From positions 372,001-436,000 of the forward strand of contig NZ_QKNX01000002.1 of NCBI RefSeq assembly GCF_005239135.1: a stretch of DNA of 64,000 nucleotides, read 5' to 3'. A program made the translations under genes and the position numbers. Within the stretch, counting starts at the first letter, position 1. Each line of letters begins with the position of its first letter. The stretch is from Natronomonas salsuginis (GTDB lineage Archaea > Halobacteriota > Halobacteria > Halobacteriales > Haloarculaceae). Positions 26,508 to 35,404 of the stretch are shown here, in pieces. The notes below the pieces were generated by a model. It saw only the letters and a list, made by a program, of their open reading frames with translations. It made no database searches and was not told where the DNA came from.

Positions 26508-27272
26508 TCAGCACATCGTCAGGCCGCCGCTGACGCTGAGGACCTGCCCGGTAATGTAGTCGGCGTCGCCGCTGGCGAAGAAGGCGACGCCGGCGGCGAT
26601 GTCCTCCGGTTGGGCCTTCCGGCCGAGCGGGACCGCGTTCTCCATGCCCTCGTGGATCTTGCGCGCGATTTCGGTTTCGTGTTGCATCTCCTCGAGCAGC
26701 GGCGTATCGGTCGGCCCTGGCGCGACGACGTTACACTGGACATCGAAGCGGGCCAACTCGCGCGCGAGCGTCTTTGTGAAGCCGATGACGCCGGCTTTCG
26801 TCCCGGCGTAGACGGCCTCGCCCGTGCTGCCGACGCGGCCCGCATCGGAGGAGATCCCGATGATCTTGCCGCTCTCTTGGTCTATCATGTAATCGGTGAC
26901 CGCGCGGGCGGAGTTGACCTGCCCCTTGTAGTTGATGTCGATGATCCGGTCCCACACCTCGGGATCGTTGTCCTTGAACAGCTCGACGCGGTCCCAGCCG
27001 GCGTTGTTGACCAGGATGTCGATGCGTCCCTGTTCGTCGACGATATCGTCGACGGTCGACTGCATGTTATCGAGATCGGTGACATCTGCCGGGGCTGCGA
27101 TCGCGTCGTGACCCTCCTCGCGGAGCTCCGCGGCCGTCGTTTCCGCGCGTTCGGCGTCGATGTCGTTGATCGCGACCGTCGCGCCCTCTTCGGCCAGCCG
27201 TGTGGCGATTCCGCGCCCGATACCTCGTCCCGAACCGGTGACTAACGCAACGTTATCGCTAATGCCTCGCAT
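26508..27272 (-). CDS. SDR resembling 2-hydroxycyclohexanecarboxyl-CoA dehydrogenase (BadH-like)
   Basis: A 254-residue SDR with TGSGRGIG (12-19) and catalytic Ser142, Tyr155 and Lys159. Several diagnostic stretches agree with my memory of BadH from Rhodopseudomonas: NNAGWD, SDAGRVGSTGEAVYAGTK, VVAPGPTDTPLL, and the C-terminal YITGQVLSVSGGLTM. BadH oxidises the ring hydroxyl of 2-hydroxycyclohexanecarboxyl-CoA with NAD. The start at 27272 is fixed by a CTATTTATC box at 27295-27303. The gene is divergent from the Liv transporter operon, which could import the substrate. General 3-oxoacyl reductase function remains possible. Confidence 0.88.
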   Translation of the reverse strand: MRGISDNVALVTGSGRGIGRGIATRLAEEGATVAINDIDAERAETTAAELREEGHDAIAAPADVTDLDNMQSTVDDIVDEQGRIDILVNNAGWDRVELFKDNDPEVWDRIIDINYKGQVNSARAVTDYMIDQESGKIIGISSDAGRVGSTGEAVYAGTKAGVIGFTKTLARELARFDVQCNVVAPGPTDTPLLEEMQHETEIARKIHEGMENAVPLGRKAQPEDIAAGVAFFASGDADYITGQVLSVSGGLTMC

Positions 27273-27294
27273 GGTCGAAAAATCGATATCTGTC

Positions 27295-27303
27295 GATAAA
27301 TAG
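27295..27303 (-). promoter_or_regulatory. TATA-like promoter of BadH-like SDR gene
   Basis: Minus strand CTATTTATC, 23-31 bases before the ATG at 27272. The 123-base divergent spacer also holds the livH promoter (TCATATAG, 27367-27374). Confidence 0.6.
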
Positions 27304-27395
27304 GTTATGACATCGACCGCCACACGGTTCTGCCGTCTCGGGTTTCGCCGGACCGCAGAGTTAGATTCATATAGGGACCGGCTGATTGGCATTGT

Positions 27396-28259
27396 ATGCC
27401 GGTTACAGCAGGCGAGATACTGGTTCAACTCCTCAATGGTATATCCATTGGCCTGTCGATCGCGTTGATCGCTGCAGGCCTCACACTCATATTCGGTGTC
27501 ATGGACATCGTCAACTTCGCCCACGGTGAGTTCTACATGCTCGGTGCGTACGGGACCATCGTGATACTCCCGCTCGTTGGGAACTTCTGGCTCGGGCTCG
27601 TGCTCGCGGCCCTCGGCGTCGGGCTGTTCGGGGCGGCGCTCGAACGGCTCACGCTCAAACCGATCCGGGAACGGGATCCGCTCCAGTCGCTCATCGTCAC
27701 GTTCGGATTCATTCTGGTGTTACAACAGCTCATCCTTGAGATCTTCGGGGGCTCCCCCCGAGGGATGCCGACGCCGATCAGCGGCACGATCAACGTCGCC
27801 GGCATCACCTACCCGTGGGTCCGGATCGCCGCGATCGTCGGGGCGCTCGCCGTGCTCGCGGCGCTCTTCGTGTTCCTCTCGAAGACCCGCCTCGGCATCC
27901 ATATGCGCGCTTCCGCACAGGACCTCGACGCCGCCCGGACGCTGGGCGTTCGATCCGACCGAGTGTTCTCGACGAGTTTCGCGATCAGTACCGCGCTGGC
28001 CGCGCTCGCGGCCGGCTTCATGGCACCCATCCGCGGCGTCTCCCCGACGATGGGCGTCGGCGTCATCATCGACGCGTTCATCGTCGTCATCGTCGGCGGA
28101 CTGGGAAGCGTCGTGGGCGCGATCGTGGCGGCGCTGATCATCGGGCTCACGCAGTCGATGACCGTGCTCGTGTTGCCGCCGTACATGTCCCAGATCATCG
28201 CGCTCGGACTGTTGGTGATCGTCCTGCTTGTCAAACCGACCGGTCTCTTCGGAGAGTGA
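27396..28259 (+). CDS. livH: branched-chain amino acid-type ABC transporter permease LivH
   Basis: A 287-residue integral membrane protein with about eight hydrophobic segments. The GLTLIFGVMDIVNFAHGEFYMLGAY segment near residue 27 and GLGSVVGAIVAALIIGLTQ near residue 230 are typical of LivH permeases. It forms the translocation channel with LivM. Liv-type systems import branched-chain amino acids, but also aromatic and alicyclic acids or urea. It is followed at 4 bases by livM. Confidence 0.93.
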   Translation: MPVTAGEILVQLLNGISIGLSIALIAAGLTLIFGVMDIVNFAHGEFYMLGAYGTIVILPLVGNFWLGLVLAALGVGLFGAALERLTLKPIRERDPLQSLIVTFGFILVLQQLILEIFGGSPRGMPTPISGTINVAGITYPWVRIAAIVGALAVLAALFVFLSKTRLGIHMRASAQDLDAARTLGVRSDRVFSTSFAISTALAALAAGFMAPIRGVSPTMGVGVIIDAFIVVIVGGLGSVVGAIVAALIIGLTQSMTVLVLPPYMSQIIALGLLVIVLLVKPTGLFGE

Positions 28260-28263
28260 TACC

Positions 28264-29274
28264 ATGTCAATGAAACAACGTCTCTCGGCGAAAGTTGCAG
28301 CGGTGAAAAACAACCCCCAACGGCTCGCGGTCTACCTGCTCCTCGGGGTGTTGTTCGTCTTCGTGTTGCCGGCCGTACTGCCCAACTCCCGGATCAATCT
28401 CCTGAACCGGATGCTCATCTGGGGACTGTTCGCGATGGCGTACGACTTCATGTACGGATACAGCGGCATGGTGAGTTTCGGTCACGCCGCCCTGTTCGGT
28501 CTCGGGGGGTACTCCGTCGCGATTCCGCTGAAGGAGTTCGGTGAGGTCAGCATCTGGGCGCTGCTCATCCTGGCGATGGTGGTCTCCGGTGTGTACGCGC
28601 TGATCGTCGGTACGATCGCGATCCGAACGCGAGAGGTGTACTTCGCGATCCTGACGCTCGCGTTCGGCGAAATGATCTACATCCTCGTGCTCAACTTTAC
28701 TGATTTCACGGGCGGCTTCGACGGGATGACCATCCTCCTGCCACAGTTGACTGTCATCCCCGGCGTCATGCAGGTCTCGCTGTACGAGGCGGGCACGTAC
28801 TACTACATGCTCATCGCCATCGTCGCGGCGGCGTACTTCATGCTGCGCCGACTGGCGAACTCGCCGATGGGAACGATCCTGCGCGGGGTTCGCGAGAACA
28901 TCGAACGGCTGGAGTACATCGGCATCGACGAGCGCCGATATCGGATCGGGGCGTTCAGCATCTCCGGAGCGGTTTCGGGACTCGCCGGCGCGCTGTACGC
29001 GATCGATCTGAGTTTCATCGGCGCGGAGGCGCTCGAGGTCATCGTCTCCGGTGAGGTCATCGTCTGGACGATCCTCGGCGGCAAGGGGACGCTGCTCGGG
29101 CCGCTGTTCGGCGGCGCGGCCGTCTACGCCATCGAGGAGATCGCGAGCGGCATCATCACGTGGTGGCTCATCCCGGTCGGGATCCTGTTCATCCTGATCG
29201 TGATCTTCCTGCCGGACGGCGTGGCGGGACTGGTCAAGAGCGGTCTCAAGCGCATCCGAAACACCGACGCCTGA
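28264..29274 (+). CDS. livM: branched-chain amino acid-type ABC transporter permease LivM
   Basis: A 336-residue membrane protein with about nine to ten hydrophobic segments and the LivM hallmark YDFMYGYSGMVSFGHAALFGLGGY near residue 60. GEVIVWTILGGKGTLLGP lies in the later part. It partners LivH in the permease. The ATG at 28264 begins four bases after the livH stop, so the genes are co-transcribed and probably translationally coupled. Confidence 0.93.
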   Translation: MSMKQRLSAKVAAVKNNPQRLAVYLLLGVLFVFVLPAVLPNSRINLLNRMLIWGLFAMAYDFMYGYSGMVSFGHAALFGLGGYSVAIPLKEFGEVSIWALLILAMVVSGVYALIVGTIAIRTREVYFAILTLAFGEMIYILVLNFTDFTGGFDGMTILLPQLTVIPGVMQVSLYEAGTYYYMLIAIVAAAYFMLRRLANSPMGTILRGVRENIERLEYIGIDERRYRIGAFSISGAVSGLAGALYAIDLSFIGAEALEVIVSGEVIVWTILGGKGTLLGPLFGGAAVYAIEEIASGIITWWLIPVGILFILIVIFLPDGVAGLVKSGLKRIRNTDA

Positions 29275-29335
29275 ACCGGCGTTTCGTCGCTAAACAGCGC
29301 TTTTTCGGCCGTCGATCGGCGATCCATGCATGTAG

Positions 29336-29343
29336 TTTTATAT
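29336..29343 (+). promoter_or_regulatory. TATA-like promoter of livG
   Basis: TTTTATAT, 25-32 bases before the ATG at 29368. It suggests that the ATPase genes can be transcribed separately from the permease genes, and it decides the livG start over an ATG at 29326. Confidence 0.6.
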
Positions 29344-29367
29344 CACTCCCCCTCATTCGGGAGAGAC

Positions 29368-30117
29368 ATGAGCGCGGTACTGCGCACGGAAGGCTTAACA
29401 AAAGAGTTCGGCGGACTGACCGCGGTCGAGGATGTTGACTTCGAACTCGAGGAGAACGAACTCCACTGCATCATCGGCCCCAACGGGGCTGGAAAAACGA
29501 CGTTTTTCAACCTCATTACCGGTGGGTTGGAACCGACTGAAGGATCCGTCTATCTCAGCGGCGAGGACATCGTCGGAAAGGAGCCGAGGGAAATCGTCGA
29601 TCAGGGGCTCGCACGTTCGTTCCAGATCTCGCAGCTGTTCAACGGACTGACCGTGATGGAGAACATCCGCCTCGCGCTGTTGGGTGCCAGAGAGCGCGGC
29701 TCGATCTTCAAGTTCCTGTTTTCGAACATCGAGAGCGACGAGGAACTGAAAGCGGAGGCGTACGATATCGTCGAGCGCGTACGCCTCGGAGAGGAGGCCG
29801 ACAAGGAGGTCAGTTCGCTCGCACACGGCAAAAAGCGGAACCTGGAGATCGGCGTCGCGCTGAGTACGGGCGCGGATGTCCTGCTCCTCGACGAGCCGGC
29901 GGCCGGACTGACGACGGCGGAGACCGAGGAGCTGATGGACCTCATCCGGGAGATCGGAAAGGATCGGACGATCCTGCTCGTCGAGCACGACATGAATCTC
30001 GTGATGGGGCTCGCGGAGACGATCACCGTGCTGCACAACGGTCGCGTGCTCGCGCAGGGGTCGCCGGATACGATCCGGAGCGACGAGACGGTCAAGGAGG
30101 TGTATCTCGGTGAGTAA
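29368..30117 (+). CDS. livG: ABC transporter ATPase LivG
   Basis: A 249-residue nucleotide-binding subunit. Walker A is GPNGAGKTT (near residue 38), the Q-loop region follows, the signature motif is the degenerate LAHGKKRNLE form usual for LivG, Walker B is VLLLDEPAAGL and the switch His lies in LLVEHDMNLV. It powers the Liv-type importer at the inner face of the membrane. Its 3' end overlaps the GTG start of livF by eight bases. Confidence 0.94.
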   Translation: MSAVLRTEGLTKEFGGLTAVEDVDFELEENELHCIIGPNGAGKTTFFNLITGGLEPTEGSVYLSGEDIVGKEPREIVDQGLARSFQISQLFNGLTVMENIRLALLGARERGSIFKFLFSNIESDEELKAEAYDIVERVRLGEEADKEVSSLAHGKKRNLEIGVALSTGADVLLLDEPAAGLTTAETEELMDLIREIGKDRTILLVEHDMNLVMGLAETITVLHNGRVLAQGSPDTIRSDETVKEVYLGE

Positions 30118-30811
30118 CGATTTCCTCGACGTCAACTCGATCAACACCTACTACGGGGACGCACACGTCATTCACGACCTCTCGCTGGAGGTCGGGGAGG
30201 GCGAGGTCGTCGGGCTCGTAGGGCGAAACGGTGCCGGCAAGACGACGACGCTCAAATCGATCATCGGACTCCAGCCGCCACGAACCGGAGCGATCTCCTT
30301 CAAGGGCGAACAGATCAGTGGGATGGCCCCCGAGGACATCTACCGCAGGGGGATCGGCTACATCGCGGAGGACCGCAGCATCTTCCCGAAGCTCACGGTC
30401 CGCGAGAACCTGATCGTTGGATTGAGCTCGGGACAGGATCCCGAGTTCGACGAGATCTTCGACTACTTCCCGCGTCTCGAGGAGCGGTTGGACCAGAAGG
30501 CGGGCACCCTCTCCGGTGGCGAACAGCAGATGCTCGCGATCGGTCGGGTGCTGGTCTCGGATCCGGAGGTCCTGCTGATCGACGAGCCGACGGAGGGGCT
30601 GATGCCCACGCTCGTCGACAAGATCTCGGAGGTCGTCGCCCAGCTCAACGAGGACGGACAGACGATCCTCCTCGTCGAGCAGAACATCGATCTCGTCCTC
30701 AACAACGCCGACCGGGTCTACGTGATGAGCCACGGCGAGCGGCAGTTCACCGGAACGCCCGAGGAGCTGCGCGAGAACGAAGAGATCATCGACGAACACC
30801 TCGCGGTGTAA
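30110..30811 (+). CDS. livF: ABC transporter ATPase LivF
   Basis: A 233-residue ATPase with Walker A GRNGAGKTT, signature LSGGEQQML, Walker B VLLIDEPTEGL and the switch region ILLVEQNIDL, in which Gln replaces the usual His-preceding pattern as is normal in LivF. The start is GTG at 30110, inside the end of livG. It pairs with LivG as the heterodimeric motor. Confidence 0.93.
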   Translation: MSNDFLDVNSINTYYGDAHVIHDLSLEVGEGEVVGLVGRNGAGKTTTLKSIIGLQPPRTGAISFKGEQISGMAPEDIYRRGIGYIAEDRSIFPKLTVRENLIVGLSSGQDPEFDEIFDYFPRLEERLDQKAGTLSGGEQQMLAIGRVLVSDPEVLLIDEPTEGLMPTLVDKISEVVAQLNEDGQTILLVEQNIDLVLNNADRVYVMSHGERQFTGTPEELRENEEIIDEHLAV

Positions 30812-30975
30812 CCGCCGTCGTACTCGTCGGTGCCGCCGTGATCGCACGCTTTGAATTATAAACCGACCTCTTTGACCGACGAATCGGGTGATTGAGGCCG
30901 CGCCGCCGCGTTATTTTCACAGAACGGTCGTCTTTTGCGAAATGTTTAAGCATAGTTAATGACTAAAGAGGTACG

Positions 30976-32295
30976 ATGCGTCCTACAAACCGTCGAACAT
31001 TCTTGAAAGGAGCAGGCGCGGCAGGAGCGATTACCCTGGCCGGCTGTACCGGTAACGGCAACGGTGGCAACGGCAACGGTGGCAACGGCAACGGTGGCAA
31101 CGGCAACGGTGGCGGTAACGGCAACGGTGGCGGCGACGGCGGCGACACCATCCACATCGGGTTCGTCGAATCGCTGACCGGCCCGTTCGCTGCGCCCGGC
31201 CAACGGCGCCTGTGGGCGACGGAAGCCGCGGTCGACAAGGTAAACGAGGAAGGCGGGATCAACGGCCGACAGATCGAACTGCACGTCGAGGACACCGAGA
31301 CGGACCCCGGCGTCGCGACGACGAAGGCCCAGCGACTGATCCAAAACGAGAACATCGAGCTGATGTGCGGGACGTTCTCGAGCAGTGTCTGTCTGGCACT
31401 CGCGCCGCTGTGTGCCCGAAACGAGATCCCGTACTCGGCCGGCTACTGTGCGACGGACCGACTGACCGGCGCGGACTGCACGCCGTACTCGTTCCGCGGC
31501 ACACGGAACAACCCACCGAGCCAGTGGGCAGGGCTCGGCCCCTACCTCACCGACGAGGGCTACGAGTCTGCATCCATGCTGTACGCCGACTACGCGTGGG
31601 GCCAGTCCGAGCTCAACTACTTCCAGCAGTACTTCGGTGAGGAGGCGGGCGGGGAGATTCTGAGCGAAGTGCCGGTACCGGCCGGGACCTCCGACTTCAG
31701 TCAGTACCTGACGAACCTCGACACGTCCGCTGACATCATGGTGTTCATCCAGGCCGGCGGCGACTCGATCAATCTCCTGCAGGATGTCGGGTCGTTCGGT
31801 CTACAAGAGGAGTTCGATCGCATCGTCACCGTCGGTGCCGGTGTCGGTGAGTTCCTCGAAGAGGGCGGCGTCGACGAAGAGGTCGCCGACTCGCTGTACG
31901 GCATCAACTACTACCCGAAGGTCTTGTCCGGCCCCCTCGACAACCAGGCGAACCGCGAGTTCCACGAGATCTACTCGGAGTACGCCGACGAACCTGCCCC
32001 GACGCGATCGAGCTCGACGGGCTGGGAGGCCATCTGGCTGTTCAAGGCGATCGCCGAGGAGATCGACTACACCGGACCGAGCCAGTCGCGAGACTTCGTC
32101 GACACGTGGCGCGGCTTCGAAATGGAAGCGTCGCTCGAGTTCCCGCAGGGCGACAAGTACTACCGAGAGGACAACCAGACGATGCTCGAGCAGTACGTCT
32201 TCGACAACGACGGCTACACCGAGGAGATCGTCGGTACGATCCCGATCGACGTTGCCGAAGGGACCGAGATCACCTGCGAAGGCGACTGGATCTAA
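30976..32295 (+). CDS. livK: ABC transporter substrate-binding lipoprotein, Liv type
   Basis: A 439-residue periplasmic-binding-fold protein (Peripla_BP_6 type). The N-terminus has a Tat signal (RRTFLKG, residues 6-12) and a lipobox LAGC with Cys24, followed by a flexible NGNGG repeat linker (residues about 27-52). The mature domain begins at about residue 57 with IHIGFVESLTGPFA. It would be exported folded through Tat and tethered by a lipid to the outer face of the membrane to deliver substrate to LivHM. A TTTAAG box lies about 25-31 bases upstream. Confidence 0.92.
   Translation: MRPTNRRTFLKGAGAAGAITLAGCTGNGNGGNGNGGNGNGGNGNGGGNGNGGGDGGDTIHIGFVESLTGPFAAPGQRRLWATEAAVDKVNEEGGINGRQIELHVEDTETDPGVATTKAQRLIQNENIELMCGTFSSSVCLALAPLCARNEIPYSAGYCATDRLTGADCTPYSFRGTRNNPPSQWAGLGPYLTDEGYESASMLYADYAWGQSELNYFQQYFGEEAGGEILSEVPVPAGTSDFSQYLTNLDTSADIMVFIQAGGDSINLLQDVGSFGLQEEFDRIVTVGAGVGEFLEEGGVDEEVADSLYGINYYPKVLSGPLDNQANREFHEIYSEYADEPAPTRSSSTGWEAIWLFKAIAEEIDYTGPSQSRDFVDTWRGFEMEASLEFPQGDKYYREDNQTMLEQYVFDNDGYTEEIVGTIPIDVAEGTEITCEGDWI
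31054..31131 (+). repeat. 15-base tandem repeat encoding NGNGG linker
   Basis: Unit AACGGCAACGGTGGC occurs four times in tandem (31054-31113) and once more after a GGT insertion (31117-31131). The repeat encodes the linker behind the lipid-modified Cys of the binding protein. Near-identity of the units at DNA level suggests recent expansion and possible length variation between strains. Confidence 0.85.
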
Positions 32296-32410
32296 TCCGG
32301 CTCGCGGGCGACCGACACGCACATTTTTATCGCGATCGCAACGGTGTGAGCCGTGGCCGCGTGCGGCGCACGAAGCAAGAGTTTTAGTCCGTCCTCGCCG
32401 AGCATCGACC

Positions 32411-34063
32411 ATGCGACCCGATCGCTGGTCCGAGCAGCTACACGAACAGTTTACCGAAGCGGGACAGTGGGTCGACCGGACGCTTCTCGAGTACGTCGAG
32501 ACGGCCGTCGAGTCGACGCCGGATCGAACCGCCATCGTCGACAGACGCGGGACACACACCTACGTGGAGATGGTCGAAGCCGCCGACGAACTCGCTCAAG
32601 GACTCGCCACGATGGGGGTCGGCACCGACGACGTGATCGCCTCACAGATTCCGAACCGCGCCGAGGGGGCGATTCTCCACCTCGCCGCGCTCAAACTCGG
32701 CGCGGTGTACAACCCGATCGTCTCGATCTATCGCGAGAGCGAGGTCGGCTACATGATCGAGAAGTTGGAAACCACGGTGTACGCGGCTCCGTCGTCGTTC
32801 AGCGGCTTCGAGTACGTCGAGATGGGCCTCGATCTGGCCGACGAACACGACTCGCTCGACCACGTCATCAGCGTCGGCGGCGAGATCGACGACGGCCGCG
32901 TGACGAGCTTCGAGTCGATCCAAGAGCGCGGCGGCGATGCCGACTCGATCGCCGCGTCCGACGCACTCGGACCGAACGATCTCGCGCTCATCCAGTTTAC
33001 CTCGGGGACGACCGGCCAGCCGAAGGCGGCGATGCACACCGAGAACACGCTGTTGGCCTCCCAGAACGGCCAGATCGACCGACTCGGCCTCGAATCCGAC
33101 GACGTCGTGTTCACCCCGTCGCCGATCGGCCACCTCACGGGGATCCAACACGGCTACCGGCTCGCGTTCATGCTGGGGACGACCTGCGTCTTCCAGGAGA
33201 AGTGGGACGCCGAAACCGGGCTCGAGTGGATCGAGTCGGAGGCCTGTACGTACATGGCCGGCGCGACCCCATTCGTCCGTGATCTCTCGCTGCACGAGGA
33301 GTTCGACGCCTACGACACGTCGAGTCTCCGGCGCATCATGACCGCCGGCGCGCCGTGTCCGGCGGAAGTGGTCCGACAGGCTCACGAGAACTTCGAGAAC
33401 GTGACCGTCTGTCGCGGCTGGGGGCAAACCGAGAACACGCTGCCGACGGTCAACCCGCCGGACGCGCCCGCGGAGAAGCTGGAGACGACCGACGGCAAGC
33501 CCTACGGCGGTATGGAGGTCCGGATCAGAAAGCCCGGCGAGTTGGAGGACGCCCTCCCCGGCGAGGAGGGCGAACTGCAGGTCAGAGGGCCGTTCCTCTT
33601 TTTGGGTTACCTCGAGGATCCCGAACGGACCGCCGCCTCGTTCACCGACGACGAGTGGTTCAAGACGGGCGACAAGGCGATCGTCGACGACGACGGCTAC
33701 GTGATGATCAAGGGACGGATCAAGGACATCATCATCCGCGGCGGGGAGAACATTCCCGTCCGGGAGATCGAGGAGTACCTTCACCAGCACCCGAAGGTCG
33801 CCGACGGCGCGATCGTCGCGATGCCGGACGAACGGCTGCAAGAGCGCGGCTGTGCGTACGTCCTCTCGACGGATCCGGACGATCCGCTGACGTTCGAGGA
33901 GATGGTCGAGTACCTCAAATCGCAGGGCATCGCGACCCAGAAGCTCCCAGAGCGGCTCGAGATCGTCGACGAGCTCCCGATGACCGCGAGCGGGAAGGTC
34001 CAGCGGTACAAGCTCCGCGAGGATATCGCCGACAAACTGGGCGTCGATCCGGTCGTCCGATAG
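32411..34063 (+). CDS. AMP-forming acyl-CoA ligase
   Basis: A 550-residue ANL-family ligase, more distant from the pair at 233 and 9440. Motifs: [11 protein letters not shown] near residue 197, [11 protein letters not shown] in the middle, [21 protein letters not shown] at the hinge and [13 protein letters not shown] at the end with the catalytic Lys. It resembles cyclohexanecarboxylate- and medium-chain-CoA ligases in general layout, which fits a role at the entry of the pathway after import by the Liv system just upstream. The ATG at 32411 follows TTTTAGT at 32382-32388; a much longer frame that overlaps livK is rejected. Confidence 0.92.
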   Translation: MRPDRWSEQLHEQFTEAGQWVDRTLLEYVETAVESTPDRTAIVDRRGTHTYVEMVEAADELAQGLATMGVGTDDVIASQIPNRAEGAILHLAALKLGAVYNPIVSIYRESEVGYMIEKLETTVYAAPSSFSGFEYVEMGLDLADEHDSLDHVISVGGEIDDGRVTSFESIQERGGDADSIAASDALGPNDLALIQFTSGTTGQPKAAMHTENTLLASQNGQIDRLGLESDDVVFTPSPIGHLTGIQHGYRLAFMLGTTCVFQEKWDAETGLEWIESEACTYMAGATPFVRDLSLHEEFDAYDTSSLRRIMTAGAPCPAEVVRQAHENFENVTVCRGWGQTENTLPTVNPPDAPAEKLETTDGKPYGGMEVRIRKPGELEDALPGEEGELQVRGPFLFLGYLEDPERTAASFTDDEWFKTGDKAIVDDDGYVMIKGRIKDIIIRGGENIPVREIEEYLHQHPKVADGAIVAMPDERLQERGCAYVLSTDPDDPLTFEEMVEYLKSQGIATQKLPERLEIVDELPMTASGKVQRYKLREDIADKLGVDPVVR

Positions 34064-34093
34064 CCGGACGCGAGGCGGCGACGGGACAGCGAC

Positions 34094-34101
34094 TTTATTA
34101 T
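34094..34101 (+). promoter_or_regulatory. TATA-like promoter of acyl-CoA dehydrogenase 34123-35253
   Basis: TTTATTAT, 22-29 bases before the ATG at 34123; it sets the start well inside a longer open frame. Confidence 0.6.
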
Positions 34102-34122
34102 CCCGAAGTCCCAACGTGTGGT

Positions 34123-35253
34123 ATGACTGTTCCACTCGACGGAGAGTATCGCGCAGTGCGGCGGACAGCCCGCGATTTCGCGGAGAACGAGCTCCGACCG
34201 ATCGTCGACGAATGGGAGGACAAAGGCGAATTCCCGAAGGAGGTCCTGAAGGGCCTCGCTGAGTACGACATGCGCGGCGCGCAGGTCGACTTCGAGTACG
34301 GCGGCGGCGGCATGGACATGCTGAGCCACGCCGTCGTCATGGAGGAGGTATCGAAGGTGTGGCCATCCGCAGGCATGAAACTCGACGAGGGGCTGCTCCG
34401 GTTCATTCGCCTGTTCGGCACCGACGAGCAGAAAGCGCGCTGGCTCCCGGGGCTGTGTTCGGGCGAACTCGTCGACGCGATCTCGCTGTCGGAGCCCGCG
34501 AACGGCTCCGACCTGGCCGGCATCTCCTCGACCGCCGAGCGGGAGGGCGACGGTTACGTCCTCAACGGCAACAAGATGTGGGTCACCGGGGCCGGCGCGG
34601 CCGATCTCGTCGCGGTGTTGGTGAAGACCGACCCCGGCGAGCGCTACCGCGGCATGAGCGTCTTCGTCGTTCCGACCGACAGCGAAGGGTTCGACGTGCA
34701 GGAACCCGAGGACCTGATGGGCTATCGGGCGTCGAACACCCACGAGGTCGTGTTGAACGACGTGTTCGTCCCCGAGGAGAACCTACTCGGCGAGGAGAAC
34801 AAGGGATTCTACCACACGATGGAGATGCTCGAGGAGAACCGGATCGCCGTCGCCGCGCGCGGGCTCGGCGTCGCGGCCGGCGCTTACGAGGCCGCGAAAC
34901 GCTACGTCGACGAGCGCGAGCAGTTCGACCAGAAGATCTCGGAGTTCCAAGCCATCCGCCACAAGGTCGCGGACATGGCCGTGGAGGTCGAAAACTGTAA
35001 GCACCTCGTCTACAACGCCGCGAAGCAGTGCGACGCCGGCGAGCCCTGCGAGACGGAGGCCTCGATGGCGAAGCTGTACACCTCCGAAGCGGCCCGCAGG
35101 GTGTCGAACCAGGCGGTCCAGGTCCACGGCGGCTACGGCTACACTCGCGATTTCCCCGTCGAGATGCTCTATCGGGACGCGAAGGGGCTCGAGATCTACG
35201 AGGGAACGAGCGAGATCCAGCGAAACATCCTCGCGGACAAAGTGCTCGACTGA
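34123..35253 (+). CDS. acyl-CoA dehydrogenase
   Basis: A 376-residue FAD enzyme, the close paralogue of the one at 11012-12145. [42 protein letters not shown] and [11 protein letters not shown] (catalytic Glu) are all present. It follows the ligase at 32411 by 59 bases and precedes an SDR, so ligase, dehydrogenase and SDR may serve successive steps. Electrons would go to an ETF encoded elsewhere. Confidence 0.93.
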   Translation: MTVPLDGEYRAVRRTARDFAENELRPIVDEWEDKGEFPKEVLKGLAEYDMRGAQVDFEYGGGGMDMLSHAVVMEEVSKVWPSAGMKLDEGLLRFIRLFGTDEQKARWLPGLCSGELVDAISLSEPANGSDLAGISSTAEREGDGYVLNGNKMWVTGAGAADLVAVLVKTDPGERYRGMSVFVVPTDSEGFDVQEPEDLMGYRASNTHEVVLNDVFVPEENLLGEENKGFYHTMEMLEENRIAVAARGLGVAAGAYEAAKRYVDEREQFDQKISEFQAIRHKVADMAVEVENCKHLVYNAAKQCDAGEPCETEASMAKLYTSEAARRVSNQAVQVHGGYGYTRDFPVEMLYRDAKGLEIYEGTSEIQRNILADKVLD

Positions 35254-35301
35254 GGCGGTCGACACATCGCTGACGGTGGGTTTCTGACGGCGAGCATCGG
35301 G

Positions 35302-35308
35302 TTATATG
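35302..35308 (+). promoter_or_regulatory. TATA-like promoter of leader ORF and SDR 35401
   Basis: TTATATG, centred 28 bases before an ATG at 35333. Transcription would begin at about 35333, giving a roughly 68-base leader before the SDR start at 35401. Confidence 0.55.
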
Positions 35309-35332
35309 AGATCCCGTGTAGTAGCCTCGCCC

Positions 35333-35404
35333 ATGTGCGCCGAATTGACTGCCGGAGCGGTATCGACGGGATCGAACGAGGAGAATCGGGAGGCCGACCG
35401 ATGA
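35333..35404 (+). CDS. possible 23-residue leader peptide overlapping the SDR start
   Basis: A short frame starts with ATG exactly where a leaderless transcript should begin and ends with TGA inside an ATGA overlap with the SDR start at 35401. A GGGAGG sequence (35388-35393) lies seven bases before the SDR ATG. Translational coupling is suggested. Alternatively the SDR itself could start at the GTG at 35335, giving a 22-residue N-terminal extension. The peptide has no recognisable homology. Confidence 0.4.
   Translation: MCAELTAGAVSTGSNEENREADR
35388..35393 (+). promoter_or_regulatory. Shine-Dalgarno-like site before SDR 35401
   Basis: GGGAGG ends seven bases before the ATG at 35401. A strong site of this kind is expected for an internal start on a leadered transcript and supports 35401 as the SDR start. 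Confidence 0.55.

Noticed and set aside
31784-32410. Upstream extension of the ligase reading frame into livK
   Set aside because: The extension is Ser/Thr/Arg-rich shadow sequence within the livK gene; the ligase family begins at 32411 and a promoter element lies just before it.
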